Shown in pieces: positions 1-12,721 of a stretch of 64,000 bases of DNA. Within the stretch, counting starts at the first letter, position 1; each line of letters starts with the position of its first letter. A model generated the notes under the pieces. That model was not told the DNA's origin. It searched no databases and was given only the letters and a program-made list of their open reading frames with translations. Position numbers and translations under genes: made by a program. This DNA comes from Hydrangea macrophylla (lineage: Eukaryota > Streptophyta > Magnoliopsida > Cornales > Hydrangeaceae): contig CM066984.1 in assembly GCA_033977485.1 (NCBI GenBank), positions 110,899,191-110,963,190 of the forward strand, read 5' to 3'.

Positions 1-804
1 AATAGTTGACTGTTTCATGTTTTGAGAAGATAGTTTCTGTTGTAAAACAAGTTGACCAGCCCAGGTTTTCAGTCGACTGTTTTACTGGCCCATTTCATCA
101 AGTTTGAAATGTAGTCGACTGGATCGTGAACCCAGTCGACTGGATTACTGCGCAGAATTGTAACGACTCTTTTTCTAGGATTTAAACTTTGCATTTAATG
201 CTCCCAACTACCTCAAACGTTCTGATTTTCAAGAGAGAGTATTTATACTTATTTGAAATTGGTTGTTGGCAACTGAATTACTCATATTCAATACTCATTC
301 ATTGTATTCAAAGATTCAAGCCCTAGCTTTGTAAGATTCAATCTTCTAGCTCTAGACTTCATTTGCAATTTCTTGAGAGCTATTATTGAGAGCATTTATA
401 GTATCTATCTACTCTATAAGAGAGTGTATTTTAGTTGTATCAAAACACATATTCAATCCTTAAAGTTGTAAAGAGGGTTGGTGTAACCTTTGCTCCAAGT
501 GAAGGTGTTCTTCATTGGAGGTGTAAAAGGAGTTCAAGAAAAACTTGTAAGGAGTGGTTTAATCTTCACCCAACGAAGATTGTCTTGTGGAATCCTCAAG
601 AGGTGTTCTTGAGGGGTGGAAGTAGGCCGCGGATTGCGGATTGCCGATTGCCGAACCACTTGAAAAACTCGGTTTGCAAGTGTTTCTCTCCCTCTCTCTT
701 CAATTACTGTTTAATTTGATATTGTGTAAGCTTAGTATTTAATTTGCCATTAATCGTTACTAATCTTATTCACCCCCCCTCTAAGAATTACTTTTGGGCC
801 AACA
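1..804 (+). mobile_element. 3' part of a Ty1/copia-type LTR, cut by the window edge
   Basis: There is no credible protein here. The composition is that of a long copia LTR: an AT-rich stretch, a CT-rich stretch near 685-700, a C-run near 773-779, and an apparent CA terminus at 803-804 after GGGCCAA. I infer a SIRE/Maximus-like LTR from this 3' end style; the 5' end lies outside the window, so LTR pairing and target duplication cannot be checked. No tRNA-Met primer site follows, which fits a solo or truncated LTR. Positions 70, about 113 and 134 carry the palindromic AGTCGACT core that is also abundant in the gypsy LTRs further right. Confidence 0.45.
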
Positions 805-807
805 ATT

Positions 808-1025
808 CACTACAGCAAAAATGTGCTTTTGTGACAAACATATTTCATCGCTAAAATCGAAATTTTTTTGCCGCATTTGCCTTGTCGTCAAAGGCTCCTG
901 GCGACGAAATTTATCTTTTGTCACCATAGACAAAAATGGCGACAAAATAATTTCGTCGCTATTGATCAAAATTTTTGTCACCATTGATGAGCATTTGTCG
1001 CCAAAATAGTCAATTCTTTGTAGTA
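808..1025. mobile_element. Small CACTA-like element or CACTA terminus (tentative)
   Basis: It begins with CACTACAGCAAAAA, a typical CACTA (En/Spm) terminus. It ends near 1018-1025 with TTTGTAGTA, which would be the matching inverted end with the last base changed. Candidate 3-bp target duplications ATT lie at 805-807 and 1026-1028. Inside are short mirrored motifs around GACGAAA and TCGCC, as in CACTA subterminal regions. The neighbouring tandem block at 1030-1442 carries the same motifs, so the element may be larger than drawn. Confidence 0.4.
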
Positions 1026-1029
1026 ATTT

Positions 1030-1442
1030 TCCATTAGCGACGAAAAATTTTCATCGCCAATGCATCATATGCAATGACGACGATTTATTTTCGTCGCCAA
1101 TTCATTTTCAGCATATGCAATTGCGACGAAATAATTTTGTTGCAAAATATATAAAATGATTTGCTTGTATTAGCGACGAAAAAATTTCGTCGCCAATTTA
1201 ATTTCATTATATGCAATGGAGACGAAATAATTTTGTCGCCAAATATATTAAAATGATTTACTTGTATTAGCGACGAAAAATTTTCATCGCCAATTCATTT
1301 TCATCATATGCAATGGCGACGAAATAATTTTGTCGCCAAATATATAAAAACGATTTGATTGTATTAGCAATGAAAAAATTTCGTCCCCAATTCATTTCAT
1401 CATATGTAATGGCGACGAAATAATTTTGTCGCCAAATATATA
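1030..1442. repeat. Tandem repeat with about 97-bp period and palindromic GCGACGAAA/TTTCGTCGC arms
   Basis: Units starting TAGCGACGAA recur at 1171, 1268 and 1365, giving an exact 97-bp spacing; a looser copy begins near 1035. Each unit has two small foldbacks in which GCGACGAAA faces TTTCGTCGC, separated by an AT-rich stretch ending in CATATGCAATGG. I read this as CACTA subterminal repeat DNA that has expanded in tandem, because the arms match the motifs of the adjacent CACTACAGC-ended sequence. No coding potential is seen. Confidence 0.65.
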
Positions 1443-1553
1443 TTCTAGTAAATAGAATTATTTGAATGTACTATAATCCTGATTGTTCTTGTTTATCACA
1501 ATAATTTTTAAAACCAAAAGAGACAATCATATTAAACATAAAAAGTCTTAATG

Positions 1554-4500
1554 TGTCACGACCCATCCCGCTACGCGCAGGAATAGGACACATGGCACGC
1601 CATTACGGCTTATTCAGTTCCATTAAAGTAAAATAGCAGCGGAATTTATAAGTGCAAACCATTAAAAATCAGAGTTATAAAAAAAGTTTTGTCCATTGGA
1701 AACCTGGAGAAACAATTCAGTTTTGAAAAACAGAGATCCAGTCGACTGGATCGGGGATCCGGTCGACTGAAGACCAAAAGCAGAAAGTTTAAAAGTGCAA
1801 GGTCCATTCCAGTCGACTGTGACGGGGACCCAGTCGACTGGAGCCTTAATTTATCAGTCGACTGGTGCCTTGTCCAGTCGACTGGACACTATGCATGGAG
1901 AACTTGGTGTTTTCGTGCAGAAACCAGTCGACCGAAAACCCCTCCAGTCGACTGAAGCCTACCAATGCAGTTGACTGAAACACGGACCAGTCGACTGTTT
2001 TCTCTCAGAAAAGCCTAATTTTGCAGCACTCAAAACAAAGGGTCTCCAAACTAATTTCTAACAACAACACGATTATAAACCACGATTCAACATATATATT
2101 CAACCGTGTTCATTAGGAATTACAAGTACTAATCCAACCCGTAACAAGATTTGATTACAACATTCTACTACTACCAATTCTTATTACAAGTTTGGAATCA
2201 AACAAAAGTATATACAACAATGTTCCCCCGGCGTTCCTCGGCCTCACTCTTCACACTTCTTCTTGTCTTTCTTCTTAACTGCAATAAAGTAAATCTCCAT
2301 TGCTCAGCTATATGCTGAGTGCACAAGTTCTAACATATGCAATATAAGATAAAACATGCACTAATCTCACAATTCATACAAATAATCTCTAGGGAGAAAA
2401 ATACGCCTTCACCCGGTAGCGGCAAGTCCACGCCTTAAACCGCGATGTCAATGGCTAGTCCAAGCCTACAACCATTACATCCCCAAGAGCCTTGGCAAGT
2501 CCAAGCCTTAAACCATGCACAGTAACCGTCGCTACTAAAATTCTTAAACATCGAGAAGCTTACTCCGGCATGAATTTGTATAAGACTCTCCTTTGACCCA
2601 CATAGACAACTCAACGTGCTCGCGTAAAAGTAGACATACTTTTCACATTTAATTACGTGCATAATTAACGGGCCTAAGATTAACACATGGATTTTGCCCA
2701 GATCTCAATTCCGTCATCGAAATTTAAAACATGTATTTTCCTACATTTCACAAGTTAGAACTTCATACCTCATGCGATTCTCTCAAACTTTGAAGGATCG
2801 ACTAGAAGGCCAATTAATCGTCGGATATCAAATCTCAGGCGATTCCTACAAGTTTTACTGGGTTTTTCCCAAAAGTCTAGAAATTATATTTTTTACAATA
2901 GTTTGCCAAACATGGCATAATGACTATCAAAACGTAGGTCTTATCTTCACGAGTTCAAATCTTGAATTTGGAAAAAATCTGACAGACGAAAGGTCGTCGA
3001 TCATCGTTGCAAAGCCCGTAGTATCAAATCTCCTTTTCTCTCTCTTCTCCCAAGATATTATATGAAGTTTGTGAGAAGTGAAATCTCATCCTCCTCTATT
3101 TATAGAGAGATTCTCAAGGAATCACGTTTACCTCCCCGCGAGTTTCTCAAACTTCTAATTAATCCATGAAACGACGCACATGTCCATTTTATAACTTTAC
3201 AAGTGAAAATTAAAATTTACAAAAGTTTTCGACTAAGTCTCGTTTGGGTCCAAAATCACGTCCGAAAACTAAATTCTGTGGAATCTCAACACAACCTACC
3301 TTTTATATAACGTGACACTCACATTCTCACCACAGTTATTCAAAATAATATATAATAATAACAAGATTACTAGAATTTACCCTACACAGGTAAATTTACT
3401 ATTCACAAAATACCAGATAAGTCAAATAACATTTAAATCACATAAATGTTGTCACAGCCCGGTCCCACAATAGCGGAACCGGAGCTTGTGGCACGCCACC
3501 GAGGCTAAACAAATTCATTAACGTTCCCAAAAATTAGTTTGAACAACATACGCAGCGGAATAAACAAGTCATTTTGAAAACTATTCGTCCAGTCGACTGA
3601 TACTAGTCCAGCAGAAAGTTGGGTTTTAAAACGCCATCCAGTCGACTGCTTTCTACACCCAGTCGACTGGGGCTTCAAATTTTCAGTCGACTGATACGGT
3701 CCGGTCGACTGAAGTCCAGCCTGAACAAAATATCTGAATTGAAAACATGATCCAGTCGACTGTGTCGAGGACCCAGTCGACTGATCCTCAAATAAAAGGT
3801 GCAGTGAGTTGCTGAAAACAGAGGCTCCAGTCGACTGTTTTCTCAACCAGTCGACTGATTTATGGCAGCTTCTCATTCTGCAGAGTTTTCTAAGTTTAAA
3901 AGCTTTTGAATTCGAACGGCGATCAAACACACACTTCCAAAAGTACTCCAAAGTAATTCTAACTGTATTAACATATTACCGAAGCATAGTTACAACATGT
4001 TACTAACTATTACAACGTTTTAGATTCATTCTAACATACCAAGTTAAACATAACTAAAAACCATAAAAATTCTTATTACAACATTCCTATTTTCTCAAAA
4101 CTACAAGATTAACGTTCAAGTGGTCTTCTAAAAGAACTCCCAACCCACGTGTTCACTTCTGCGATTCCTCGCCAGCATTTACACCTGTAATGGTTATTTG
4201 AATAACCACACATATTTCGATTTGTTTAAGCTAATGCTTAGTGAATAAATCAACATATTTACATGAATGATAAACATGTCCGCATTCTCATCTCTACATT
4301 TCATACTAGTCGCCGGAGACTCACATGCCCGTCCATACTCCCAATCCGTGACTCCTCGCCAATAAGTCCACGCGAAAGGGTAAGACCCACGATTCTTCTC
4401 TTCAATCGTGCGACCTTAATGCCTATATCGGCTCCACAAAATGGCACGGTGACCACGTGCTCCTTCTGACCCAAATAAGCAACTTAACATGCTCAAATAC

Positions 4501-5725
4501 ATATCACCTTGCTCGCGGTAATCAAAACATTTCATCGTGCTATTGGGCCTACTTATCAATATAAATGCCCAATATGAACTACACAAGATATCTCTAAGTA
4601 TTAATACATGCTATTCAAACATAACATGAATACATATCAAGAAACCATTCCAAAAACATAGTTGAATCACTCACCTCCGATTTACGCGCTTAAAATATGA
4701 TCCAAAGAAAACCCGTGCACAAAGAACGTGCAGAAGTCCGTCTAGTAAAATTCCTATGAATCAAAATTCCGTTTATCAATTTTTATGAAAAATTCTAGGA
4801 AACAACTTTTTGAAAAACTTGGCCAAACAATCCGTAACATATATCAAAATGAAGCTCTTACCTCGAGGAGCTCGAATATGAAATTTAGGAGAAAACAGAC
4901 TGACGGAAGGTCGTTTGGCGTCGCAAAGCTCTAAGCTCCCAAAATCTCCCTATGGCCTCCTTTCTTGAACTTAGGTTAAGACTTATGAAAAAAATATCTC
5001 AACCATCTCTATCTATATATAGGCAAAACTCTCGGGAATTACGTTTACTTCCCCATGAGTTTCCAAACTCCTAATTAGTCTCTGAAACTTTCTATACAGC
5101 TTATTCATAGCTTTACGAGTGAAACTTCGAAATTATAAAAGTTTTCGACTAAGTTTCGTTTGGTCGCTAAAACACGAATTTCTACATGACGTTTCCGAAG
5201 TTGCTAATTAGCCTACCAAATTAATAGCGTGTTAATTCGTTCTCACCAGGATACTAAAACTAGCAACAGGTATAAATTCTAAAACAGAAATTAATACAGA
5301 TATTGAAATACACAGGTAAACATTTATTTTCAGATAAACATTTAAAGTATTCCACAATGACCGTCTCATACTCAGAGAGACGTCACAACAACAAACGCTC
5401 AATCAACACAGTCTCAGAGGGTTCTCTAACACAGACACCCAAATCATCTCGTGAGTCAAAACTCACTCCAACATGTGTCATAAGACACGCCACATCACAT
5501 TATCATGCATGACAAATGAAATGCAAAAGCAATAACACAATTACGGGTGTTATAAATGTCATTTAATCGTGCCAATACAAAATAAACCACCATGTTCTCA
5601 TGTCCTCACTGACGCCTTACCGTTGACCTACAATCAACCTCATCACCATTATCAACTAACGTTGGTAAAATTACAATTGCCATTTATGCATGATAAAACC
5701 ATGAAATTTTGGAACGGGCGTGACA
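1554..5725 (-). mobile_element. Solo LTR of a Ty3/gypsy element, interrupted by a nested solo LTR
   Basis: It begins TGTCACGACCCATCCC, the reverse complement of the 3' end of the intact gypsy LTR at 5820-7980. It ends GGAACGGGCGTGACA, the reverse complement of that LTR's start. The direct repeat TAATG flanks it at 1549-1553 and 5726-5730, so both ends are original. Without the nested insertion it is about 2062 bp, close to the 2161 bp of the intact family member. No internal domain is present, which indicates LTR-LTR recombination. It contains a CAGTCGACTG cluster at about 1738-2000. Confidence 0.88.
3450..5554 (-). mobile_element. Nested solo LTR of a related Ty3/gypsy family
   Basis: This 2105-bp reverse-oriented LTR interrupts the older solo LTR. 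It begins TGTCACAGCCCGG and ends GGGTGTTATA, so the CA end has decayed. The target duplication AATGT is perfect at 3445-3449 and 5555-5559. The host LTR resumes at 5560 exactly where it stopped, homologous to the start of the intact LTR. The sequence is related to, but clearly diverged from, the 5820-7980 LTR. A cluster of CAGTCGACTG sites lies at about 3590-3860. Confidence 0.87.
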
Positions 5726-5819
5726 TAATGTTTCTGAATAACTTCACTAAGCAATAAAAATTAATATCGTTAATTGTTCACGTAACCAACAAAAAAAACT
5801 AAAGATTAACAAAAGTATT

Positions 5820-7980
5820 TGTCATACTCGTTCCAGAAAATTTTAATTTTATCATGCATATTTGTAATTTGGGAGTTTATCAATGTTAGTTGATAATGGT
5901 GATGAGGTTGACTGTGAGTCAACGGTAAGGTGTCAGTAAGGACACGGGAACATGGTAGTTCATATTGCATGGGCATGAGTAAATGGCATTTATATGATCT
6001 AAATGTTATTTGACTTATCTGGTATTCCTGTGAATAGTAATTATACATGTGTAGTATAATTCTGGTATATTGGATATTTTAGTATATCATTTTGAGAACT
6101 GTGGTGAGAACGTGAGTGATACGTTAATTAAAAAGGTAGGTTTTGTAGAGATTCCCCAGAATATAGTTTTTGAATGTTATTTTGGACCCAAACGAAACCT
6201 AGTTGAAAACTTTTGAAATTTATAGTTTTCACTCGTAAAGTTATAAAATGGACGTGTGCGAAGTTTCATGGGTTAATCAGGAATTTGAGAAACTTGCGAG
6301 GAGGTGAACGTAATTCTCGAGAAGTTTTTCTATAAATAGTGGTGGATGAAATTTCATTTCTCAAAACATTTCATAAATATCTAGAGAGAGGAGAGAGAAA
6401 GGGAGATTTGAGCCAACGGGCTTTGCGACGCCGATCGACGACCTTTCGTCCGTCAGATTTTCTCTAGATTCAAGATTTGAACTCGTGGAGGTAAGACCTA
6501 CGTTTTGATACTACTTAGGTCGTGTTTGGCCAAATTATTGTAAAATATTAATTCTAGACTTTTGGGGAAAATCAGGTAAAACTCGTAGGAATTGCGCATA
6601 ATTTGGAATCCGACGATTAATTAGTCCTCTAAACGATCCTTCAAAGTTTGAAGAGATTCGCACGAGGTATGAATTCTAGATCTATGAAATATATGGATTT
6701 TCATGTTTTGAACATCAATTTGGATATCTTTGGATCCGGGCAAAATTCATGTATTAATTAAGCCCGTTAATTACGCACGTGAAATTATATAAAAAGCACG
6801 TATAACTGTTTATGTGAGCATGTTATGTGTCTACTTGGGTCAAAGGGGAGTTTGGTGCAAATTCATCCGGGGTAAGCTCCTCGAACCTTGAGGATTGTAA
6901 TTTAATTGTGATTGAAAAGGAATTGGAATTTTGGTTGTGTCTGGATTGGAGGTGGGCCCAACCAGGACACGGTACCTGGTATGGAGGAAGGCCCAACCAG
7001 TGTACGAGATGCGTGGGAGAGGTGGGCCTCCTACGGCATCGACCGGATGAATGCGTACCACTCACCCTAGAGACTATTTCTATGTGTTTTAGATGCTTAA
7101 ATCATGAACTGTCATATAAGCATACATTTAGAATTGTACGCTCAGCATATAGCTGAGCAGTGGAGATGTACTCCATTGCAGGTAAAAAGAAAGACAAGAG
7201 AAAGCATGAGGAGTGAGGCCGTGGAATGCCGGGGAATCAATGGTTTATATTTGTTGTTCTACTCCGAACTTGTAATACAAACCTTGAATTCGTAGCATGT
7301 TGTAATATAATATGAACTTAGATTTAGTACTTGTAATCCCTAGTAAACGCTCTGGTATTTATGTTTTGAATGATGTAATAGAGTGGTTATATGTTGGTTT
7401 GAATTTGGAAGAACCTTGAAGGGAAAAAGCTGCAGTTTTGGGAGTTGCTAATAGGGATCAGTCGACTGGTTTTTGATCCAGTCGACTGGATCGCTGTATT
7501 GAATGGGTTACTGATTGGTTTCGTCTGAGGTTCAGTCGACTGGGTTGAGAAAACAGTCGACTGGATGGAGCCCCAGACCTGGACATTCTGCTTGATTGGG
7601 CACCAGTCGACTGGACTTCTTCAGTCGACTGAAAATTTTAGGCACCAGTCGACTGGGTCCCAGACACAGTCGACTGGATGGGCTGTTATATTTTGAAACC
7701 TATCTGTTTGAGATCACCAGTCGACCGGACCCTTGATCAGTCGACTGGTCCTCTGTTTTCAAAACTGTTTTCTTTTTTTATCGGATTCAATTGGCCAAAA
7801 CTTTTTATAACTCTGATTCTATTGGATTTTTCAACTCAGAGGGAAATGTTTCCTAAAGTTTTAAATTACTCAGGGTTGTTTTAATGTTCTTTCCGCTGCG
7901 TATAGGTTTATGATGTTTGGATGAGCCTTGGTGGCGTGCCACGTGTCCTATTTCCACGCGTAGTGGGATGGGTCGTGACA
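5820..7980 (+). repeat. 5' LTR of the Ty3/gypsy element
   Basis: It runs from TGTCATACTCG to GGGTCGTGACA and matches 12735-14895 base for base in length (2161 bp). The first 945 bp or so differ from the other LTR at about 21 positions, mostly transitions. The stretch from about 6762 to 7430 is identical in both, and about seven differences fall in the last 550 bp. Ten CAGTCGACTG-type palindromes lie at 7459-7748. The short open frames in it occur in both LTRs and carry no recognisable domain. Confidence 0.95.
7459..7748. repeat. Cluster of ten CAGTCGACTG palindromes in the 5' LTR
   Basis: Copies start at about 7459, 7479, 7533, 7554, 7604, 7622, 7645, 7667, 7718 (variant CAGTCGACCG) and 7738. 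Spacing is irregular, about 18 to 54 bp. The core AGTCGACT is a perfect palindrome and is often extended to CCAGTCGACTGG. The matching cluster in the 3' LTR is at about 14374-14663. The role is unknown; a protein-binding array or a hairpin-forming transcript segment are both possible. Confidence 0.9.
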
Positions 7981-7985
7981 TTTAT

Positions 7986-7997
7986 TGGTATGAGAGC
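7986..7997 (+). other. Primer binding site, tRNA-iMet type
   Basis: TGGTATGAGAGC, five bases after the LTR end, matches the usual initiator-methionine primer site TGGTATCAGAGC with one mismatch. Its position and sequence set the inner boundary of the 5' LTR and agree with the Ty3/gypsy lineage. Confidence 0.88.
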
Positions 7998-8183
7998 AAT
8001 AGGTAACAAAACTTTGGGAACGTTCGACGACGAGAGGAGTGTTGAGTGAATTGCCACTTGTTCTAGTTTGCATCCATACATATTAGAGATGTTTGATGCA
8101 TATGTATATTGTTTTACATACATGCTATTGTTATTGTTGTACATGCATAGTGTTTATGCATTGAGAACTACAGGATTGTAATC

Positions 8184-8696
8184 ATGAGTGACGAAGAGCG
8201 AGAGCTATCGCCACACACTCGACGTATGAATGAAATGGCAGAGATGATGGGGAATATGGGGGAAATGATACAGAATATAGCAGAGCGACTGCCTCCCACA
8301 CCCCACATCAAAGTGGAACCAATAACTGTAGTACATGCACCCGAAAATAGGGGTATGAGATCCATATCCGAACAGTTTGCTCGAAAGAAACCAATGGAAT
8401 TTCATGGGACACCCAATCCAACGCTCGCAGAACATTGGATAATGGACATGGAACGAATCTTCCGATCTATTCCGATGTCAAATAGGGAGAAGATTGAGAA
8501 TGCAAGTGACGTATTAAGGGGTGAAGCTCAAAAATGGTGGGTAAACGTTTTAGATCAAGGGGCACCAATTACTTGGGAAGGGTTTAAGGCAGAATTCAAT
8601 CGCCGGTTCTTTCTGCGAGCCGCCTATAATGCAAAGAAGAGAGAGTTTGATAACTTAAAGCAAGGAGATATGACTGTAACCGAATATACTTCTTAA
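8184..8696 (+). pseudogene. Gag N-terminal part, ended by a premature stop
   Basis: The 170 codons encode the capsid-type retrotransposon Gag domain. Recognisable features are the AEHWIMDMERIF segment near residues 84-95, followed by the EAQKWWVNVL segment. The frame stops at TAA 8694-8696. The same frame continues without a shift at 8697, so this is a point nonsense change inside gag rather than a natural end. The ATG at 8184 follows the primer site by about 190 bp, a normal leader length. Gag would form the virus-like particle in the cytoplasm. Confidence 0.88.
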
Positions 8697-11330
8697 TATA
8701 ACACGTTGTTGAGGTTTAGTAAGGGTTCAGTGCCAGAAGAGGAAGATAGGGCAAGAAAATTTGAAGAGGGTTTAAGGGATAATATCCGGTTGAGAGTAGA
8801 GACCTACGAGCATTCGACTGTTGCAGCAGTACAGCAGACGGCGCTTGTAGCCGAAAGTGGAATAGAGAGATCGAGACAAAATCACCAAGGAAAGCGAAGT
8901 CATGAGGGTGGTGACCGAAGTCAAGGGGGATCTTTTAAGAAGTCATTTTCACGAGGCTCTAGTTCTGGTTTTAACGATTCCAGGAGAATACCAAGTGATA
9001 TACCGTTGTGTCCGCTTTGCAACCGACCACACACTGGTCGATGTTTTCTGACCAACTTTCAGAACAGATCTACAAGGGGAAACAATGTGAGTTCTGCGAC
9101 CCATCCGCAACTCAAGTGCTTTGATTGTGGTACCTTGGGACACCGAGCGAAGGATTGCCCAAAGAAGCGTTCTCAACAAGGTGCAAGTTCTATGGCTTCT
9201 AGTGGTTTGAAACCTAAACAGTCTAGTGATGGAGGACAAAGGACGGAACAACGTCAGGAAAGATCATTTCAGATGAACCCTGGAGACGTGGCTGCTACTA
9301 ATACAGTGGTCTCAGGTATGGTGCTTGTATGTTCGCACTTAGCACGCATACTCGTTGATTCGGGATCTACGCATTCGTTTGTATCTTATAACTTTGTGGA
9401 ACATTTAAATGTTAAGTCCACGCCACTAGGATATGATTTATCCATTGCCGTGCCGTTTAGTAAACCGGTAGTGACATCTACTATATATAAGAACTGTGAG
9501 ATCAAACTAGGCGAGAAGTTGGTGACTGTAGACCTTATACCGATTGTAGTGAACCATTTCGATGTGATACTGGGAATGGATTGGTTAGCCCTTAACCACG
9601 CCACAATAGATTGTGAACGGAAAGAAGTTAATTTTCGATCACCGGTACATGGGAACTTTTGTTTCCAAGGAAGTGGGGTTACACCGCCGCCGTATTTGAT
9701 TTCAGCTATCCGAGCGGGAAGGTTATTGAAAAAGGGATGTCAAGGATTCCTATGTTCAGTGACTGATGTCTCAGCGACCGAATCAAAAGTAGAAGACATT
9801 CCGATAGTGCGAGAATATCCCGATGTATTTTCTGATGACCTACCAGATGTTCTTATTGAGAGAGAGGTCGAGTTCACTATTGAGGTTATACCAGACTCAA
9901 GACCCGTATCAAAGGCACCGTATAGAATGGCACCTGTAGAATTGAAAGAGCTGAAAATCCAACTACAAGAGCTACTTAACAAGGGTTTCATTCGACCAAG
10001 TATATCGCCGTGGGGAGCTCCAGTGTTGTTTGTAAAGAAGAAAGACGGTTCAATGCGTATGTGTGTTGATTACCGGGAACTGAACAAGTTGACAATTAAG
10101 AACAAGTACCCGTTACCCAGAATTGATGACTTATTTGATCAACTTCGAGGGGCACAAGTGTTTTTGAAGATAGATTTGAGATCGGGTTACCATCAGTTGA
10201 AAGTGAAGGCCGAAGATGTCGAGAAAACAGCTTTCAGAACGCGTTATGGACACTACGAGTTCTTAGTTATGCCATTTGGAGTTACCAATGCACCAGTCGC
10301 GTTCATGGATCTTATGAATCGAGTATTCAAGGATTATTTGGATGACTTTGTGATTGTATTTATAAATGATATTCTTATTTACTCGCCGAGTAGGATAGAA
10401 CACGAGAACCACTTGAGGTTGATACTTCAGAGATTACGAGAGAAGCAACTGTTTGGTAAATTCAAGAAATGCGAATTTTGGTTATCTAGTATTACTTTTC
10501 TTGGTCACGTGATTGACAAGAATGGAGTTTCAGTCGATCCTGACAAAGTAGAAGCTGTATCTAATTGGCAAAGGCCGACATCCGTATCTGAAATTCGAAG
10601 TTTCTTGGGATTAGCAGGGTACTACCGCCGTTTTATTGAACATTTCTCAAAGATTTCTTTACCAATGACCAAGTTAATGAGAAAGGGTGTTATTTTTGAA
10701 TGGAGTCAGGAATGTGAAGACAGTTTTCAAGAGTTGAAGTCACGTTTGACGAGAGCACCGATATTGACAATACCTTCCGGAATCGAAGGATTTGTAATCT
10801 ATAGTGATGCTTCACACAAAGGGTTGGGATGCGTGTTGATGCAAGGGGGTAAAGTAATTGCATATGCTTCTAGACAATTGAGGACACATGAGATTAATTA
10901 TCCGACTCATGATCTGGAATTAGCTGCGGTAATTCATGCTTTGAAGATTTGGAGACACTATTTGTACGGGGAAAAGTGTGAGATATTCACAGATCACAAA
11001 AGTTTGAAATACATTTTCACCCAACGAGATTTGAATATGAGACAGAGAAGATGGCTAGAACTGATGAAGGATTATGATATTTCGATAGAGTACCACCCGG
11101 GAAAGGCGAATGTAGTAGCCGATGCATTAAGCCGGAAGACGTCGAGGAATTTAGCCGACGGGCTAACACAACAAAAAGAGTTGATAAAAGAAATGGAACG
11201 CTTAGAATTGGATGTGATTCCAGAGACTAGTGATGGTTTAATGATGGCGATCATGGCACAACCAGATATTATTGATGAAATCAAGAAGGAACAGTTTTCA
11301 CGATGTTTATTTGTGCAAAATGAGGGATGA
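8697..11330 (+). pseudogene. Gag C-terminus, protease, reverse transcriptase and RNase H (inactive)
   Basis: In frame with the gag fragment before it. It shows a CX2CX3HX3C cluster near 9008-9045, a CCHC zinc knuckle ([14 protein letters not shown]) at 9117-9158, an aspartic protease with VDSGSTHSF near 9350, a reverse transcriptase from about 9930 and an RNase H domain ([10 protein letters not shown]) from about 10780. The catalytic box, normally two adjacent aspartates, reads FINDILIY: codon 10365-10367 is asparagine. This should abolish polymerase activity. The frame then runs into TGA at 11328-11330 after a shift at about 11290-11310 that separates it from integrase. The first recognisable methionine (8706) is not a true start. 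Confidence 0.9.
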
Positions 11331-12693
11331 GATACCTTTGGGAAAGCGACCTGGTTTGGTATTGGAACAAGGGATTCTGAAGTTTGGGAATCGGTTATGT
11401 GTACCGAATGTGAAAGACATAAAGGAACGATTCTTAGAAGAAGCTCATAATACGAAATATTCAGTGCACCCGGGAAGTAATAAAATGTACAGAAACTTGA
11501 GAGAAAACTTCTGGTGGAAGGGTATGAAACGCGAAGTTGCTAAATACGTTTTTGAATGTTCGACATGTCAGCAAGTCAAAGCAGAGAGACAAGTACCCGC
11601 GGGGTTACTACAGCCATTGCCAGTATCGGAATGGAAGTGGGACGAGATTACGATGTATTTTGTTTCAGGATTTCCACGATCATGTAATAAGAATGATAAG
11701 ATTTGGGTTATAGTTGACCGATTAACCAAGTCAGCTCATTTTCTACCAATCAAGATGACTAAACCTTCGAGGTTAGCAGAGTTGTATGTGAAAGAGATTG
11801 TAAGACTACATGGAGTTCTAGCAGTGATTATATCAGATCGGGATAGTAGCTTTACGTCAAGATTTTGGGGAAGTTTGCAAGAAGCTATGGGTACAAAATT
11901 GAGTTTCAGTACTGCATTTCATCCTCAGACCGATGGACAGTCAGAGCGTATGATTCAGACCTTGGAAGATATGTTGAGATTGTGTGTATTAGACTTTGGG
12001 AGTGATTGGGAGCACCACTTGCCATTAATTGAATTTGCGTATAACAACGGATTTCAATCAAGTATTGGTATGGCACCATATGAAGCTTTGTATGGCCGTA
12101 AGTGTCGATCACCGGTTTGTTGGACCGAGGTGGGAGAAAGAAAGTTGTTAGGACCTGAGTTAATACATGTGACTACTGAGAAGGTGAAATTGATTCAGGA
12201 ACGTCTTAAGGTAGTTCAGAGTCGATATAAGAGCTATGCGGACTCTAAACGACGACCGATGAATTTTGAAGTGGGAGATTTCGTATACTTGCGGGTATCG
12301 CCTTCGAAAGGCATTGTACGATTTGGAAAGAGGGGAAAACTCAATCCAAGATTTATAGGACCTTTTGAAATTCTAGAGAGAGTAGGGCCGGTGGCTTATC
12401 GATTGGCCTTGTCATCAGAGTTGGAACATGTGCATAACGTATTTCACGTATCGATGTTGAGACGGTGTATGACTGATACGAGTAAGATTATTGTACCTGA
12501 ACCGCTACAAATTCAGGGAGACTTGACTTATGTGGAACAACCGGTACAGATTCTAGATCGAAGGGAACAAGTCTTAAGAACTAAGACGATTCCAATGGTG
12601 AAAGTATTGTGGCATAGTCACACGGTGGAAGAAACTACGTGGGAAAGTGAGGAAGACATGAGGAATGAGTATCCGTACTTATTCGACGCATGA
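11272..12693 (+). pseudogene. Integrase with chromodomain-like C-terminus (inactive)
   Basis: This frame is +1 relative to reverse transcriptase. It contains the H2C2 zinc finger (about 11450-11580, ending CSTCQQVK), the integrase core and a C-terminal segment (YRLALSSELEHVHNVFHVSM, then VEETTWESEEDM) typical of Tekay/Del chromodomain-like tails. Of the DDE triad, the second aspartate (ISDRDSSF) and the glutamate (GQSERMIQ) are present. The first position is tyrosine (codon 11656-11658, TMYFVSGF), so strand transfer should be dead. It ends in TGA just before the purine tract. Confidence 0.9.
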
Positions 12694-12721
12694 GGTAAAG
12701 TTTGGGGACAAACTTCCTTTT

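Noticed and set aside
6823..7295. Open frames of 63-109 codons in the gypsy LTR, repeated at 13738-14210
   Set aside because: They are conserved only because the two LTRs are copies. They overlap on both strands and show no domain.
7459..7748. Regularly recurring palindromes resembling a CRISPR array
   Set aside because: The repeats are only 10-12 bp, spacing is irregular (about 18 to 54 bp), the cluster is copied in every LTR of the family and the DNA is plant nuclear.
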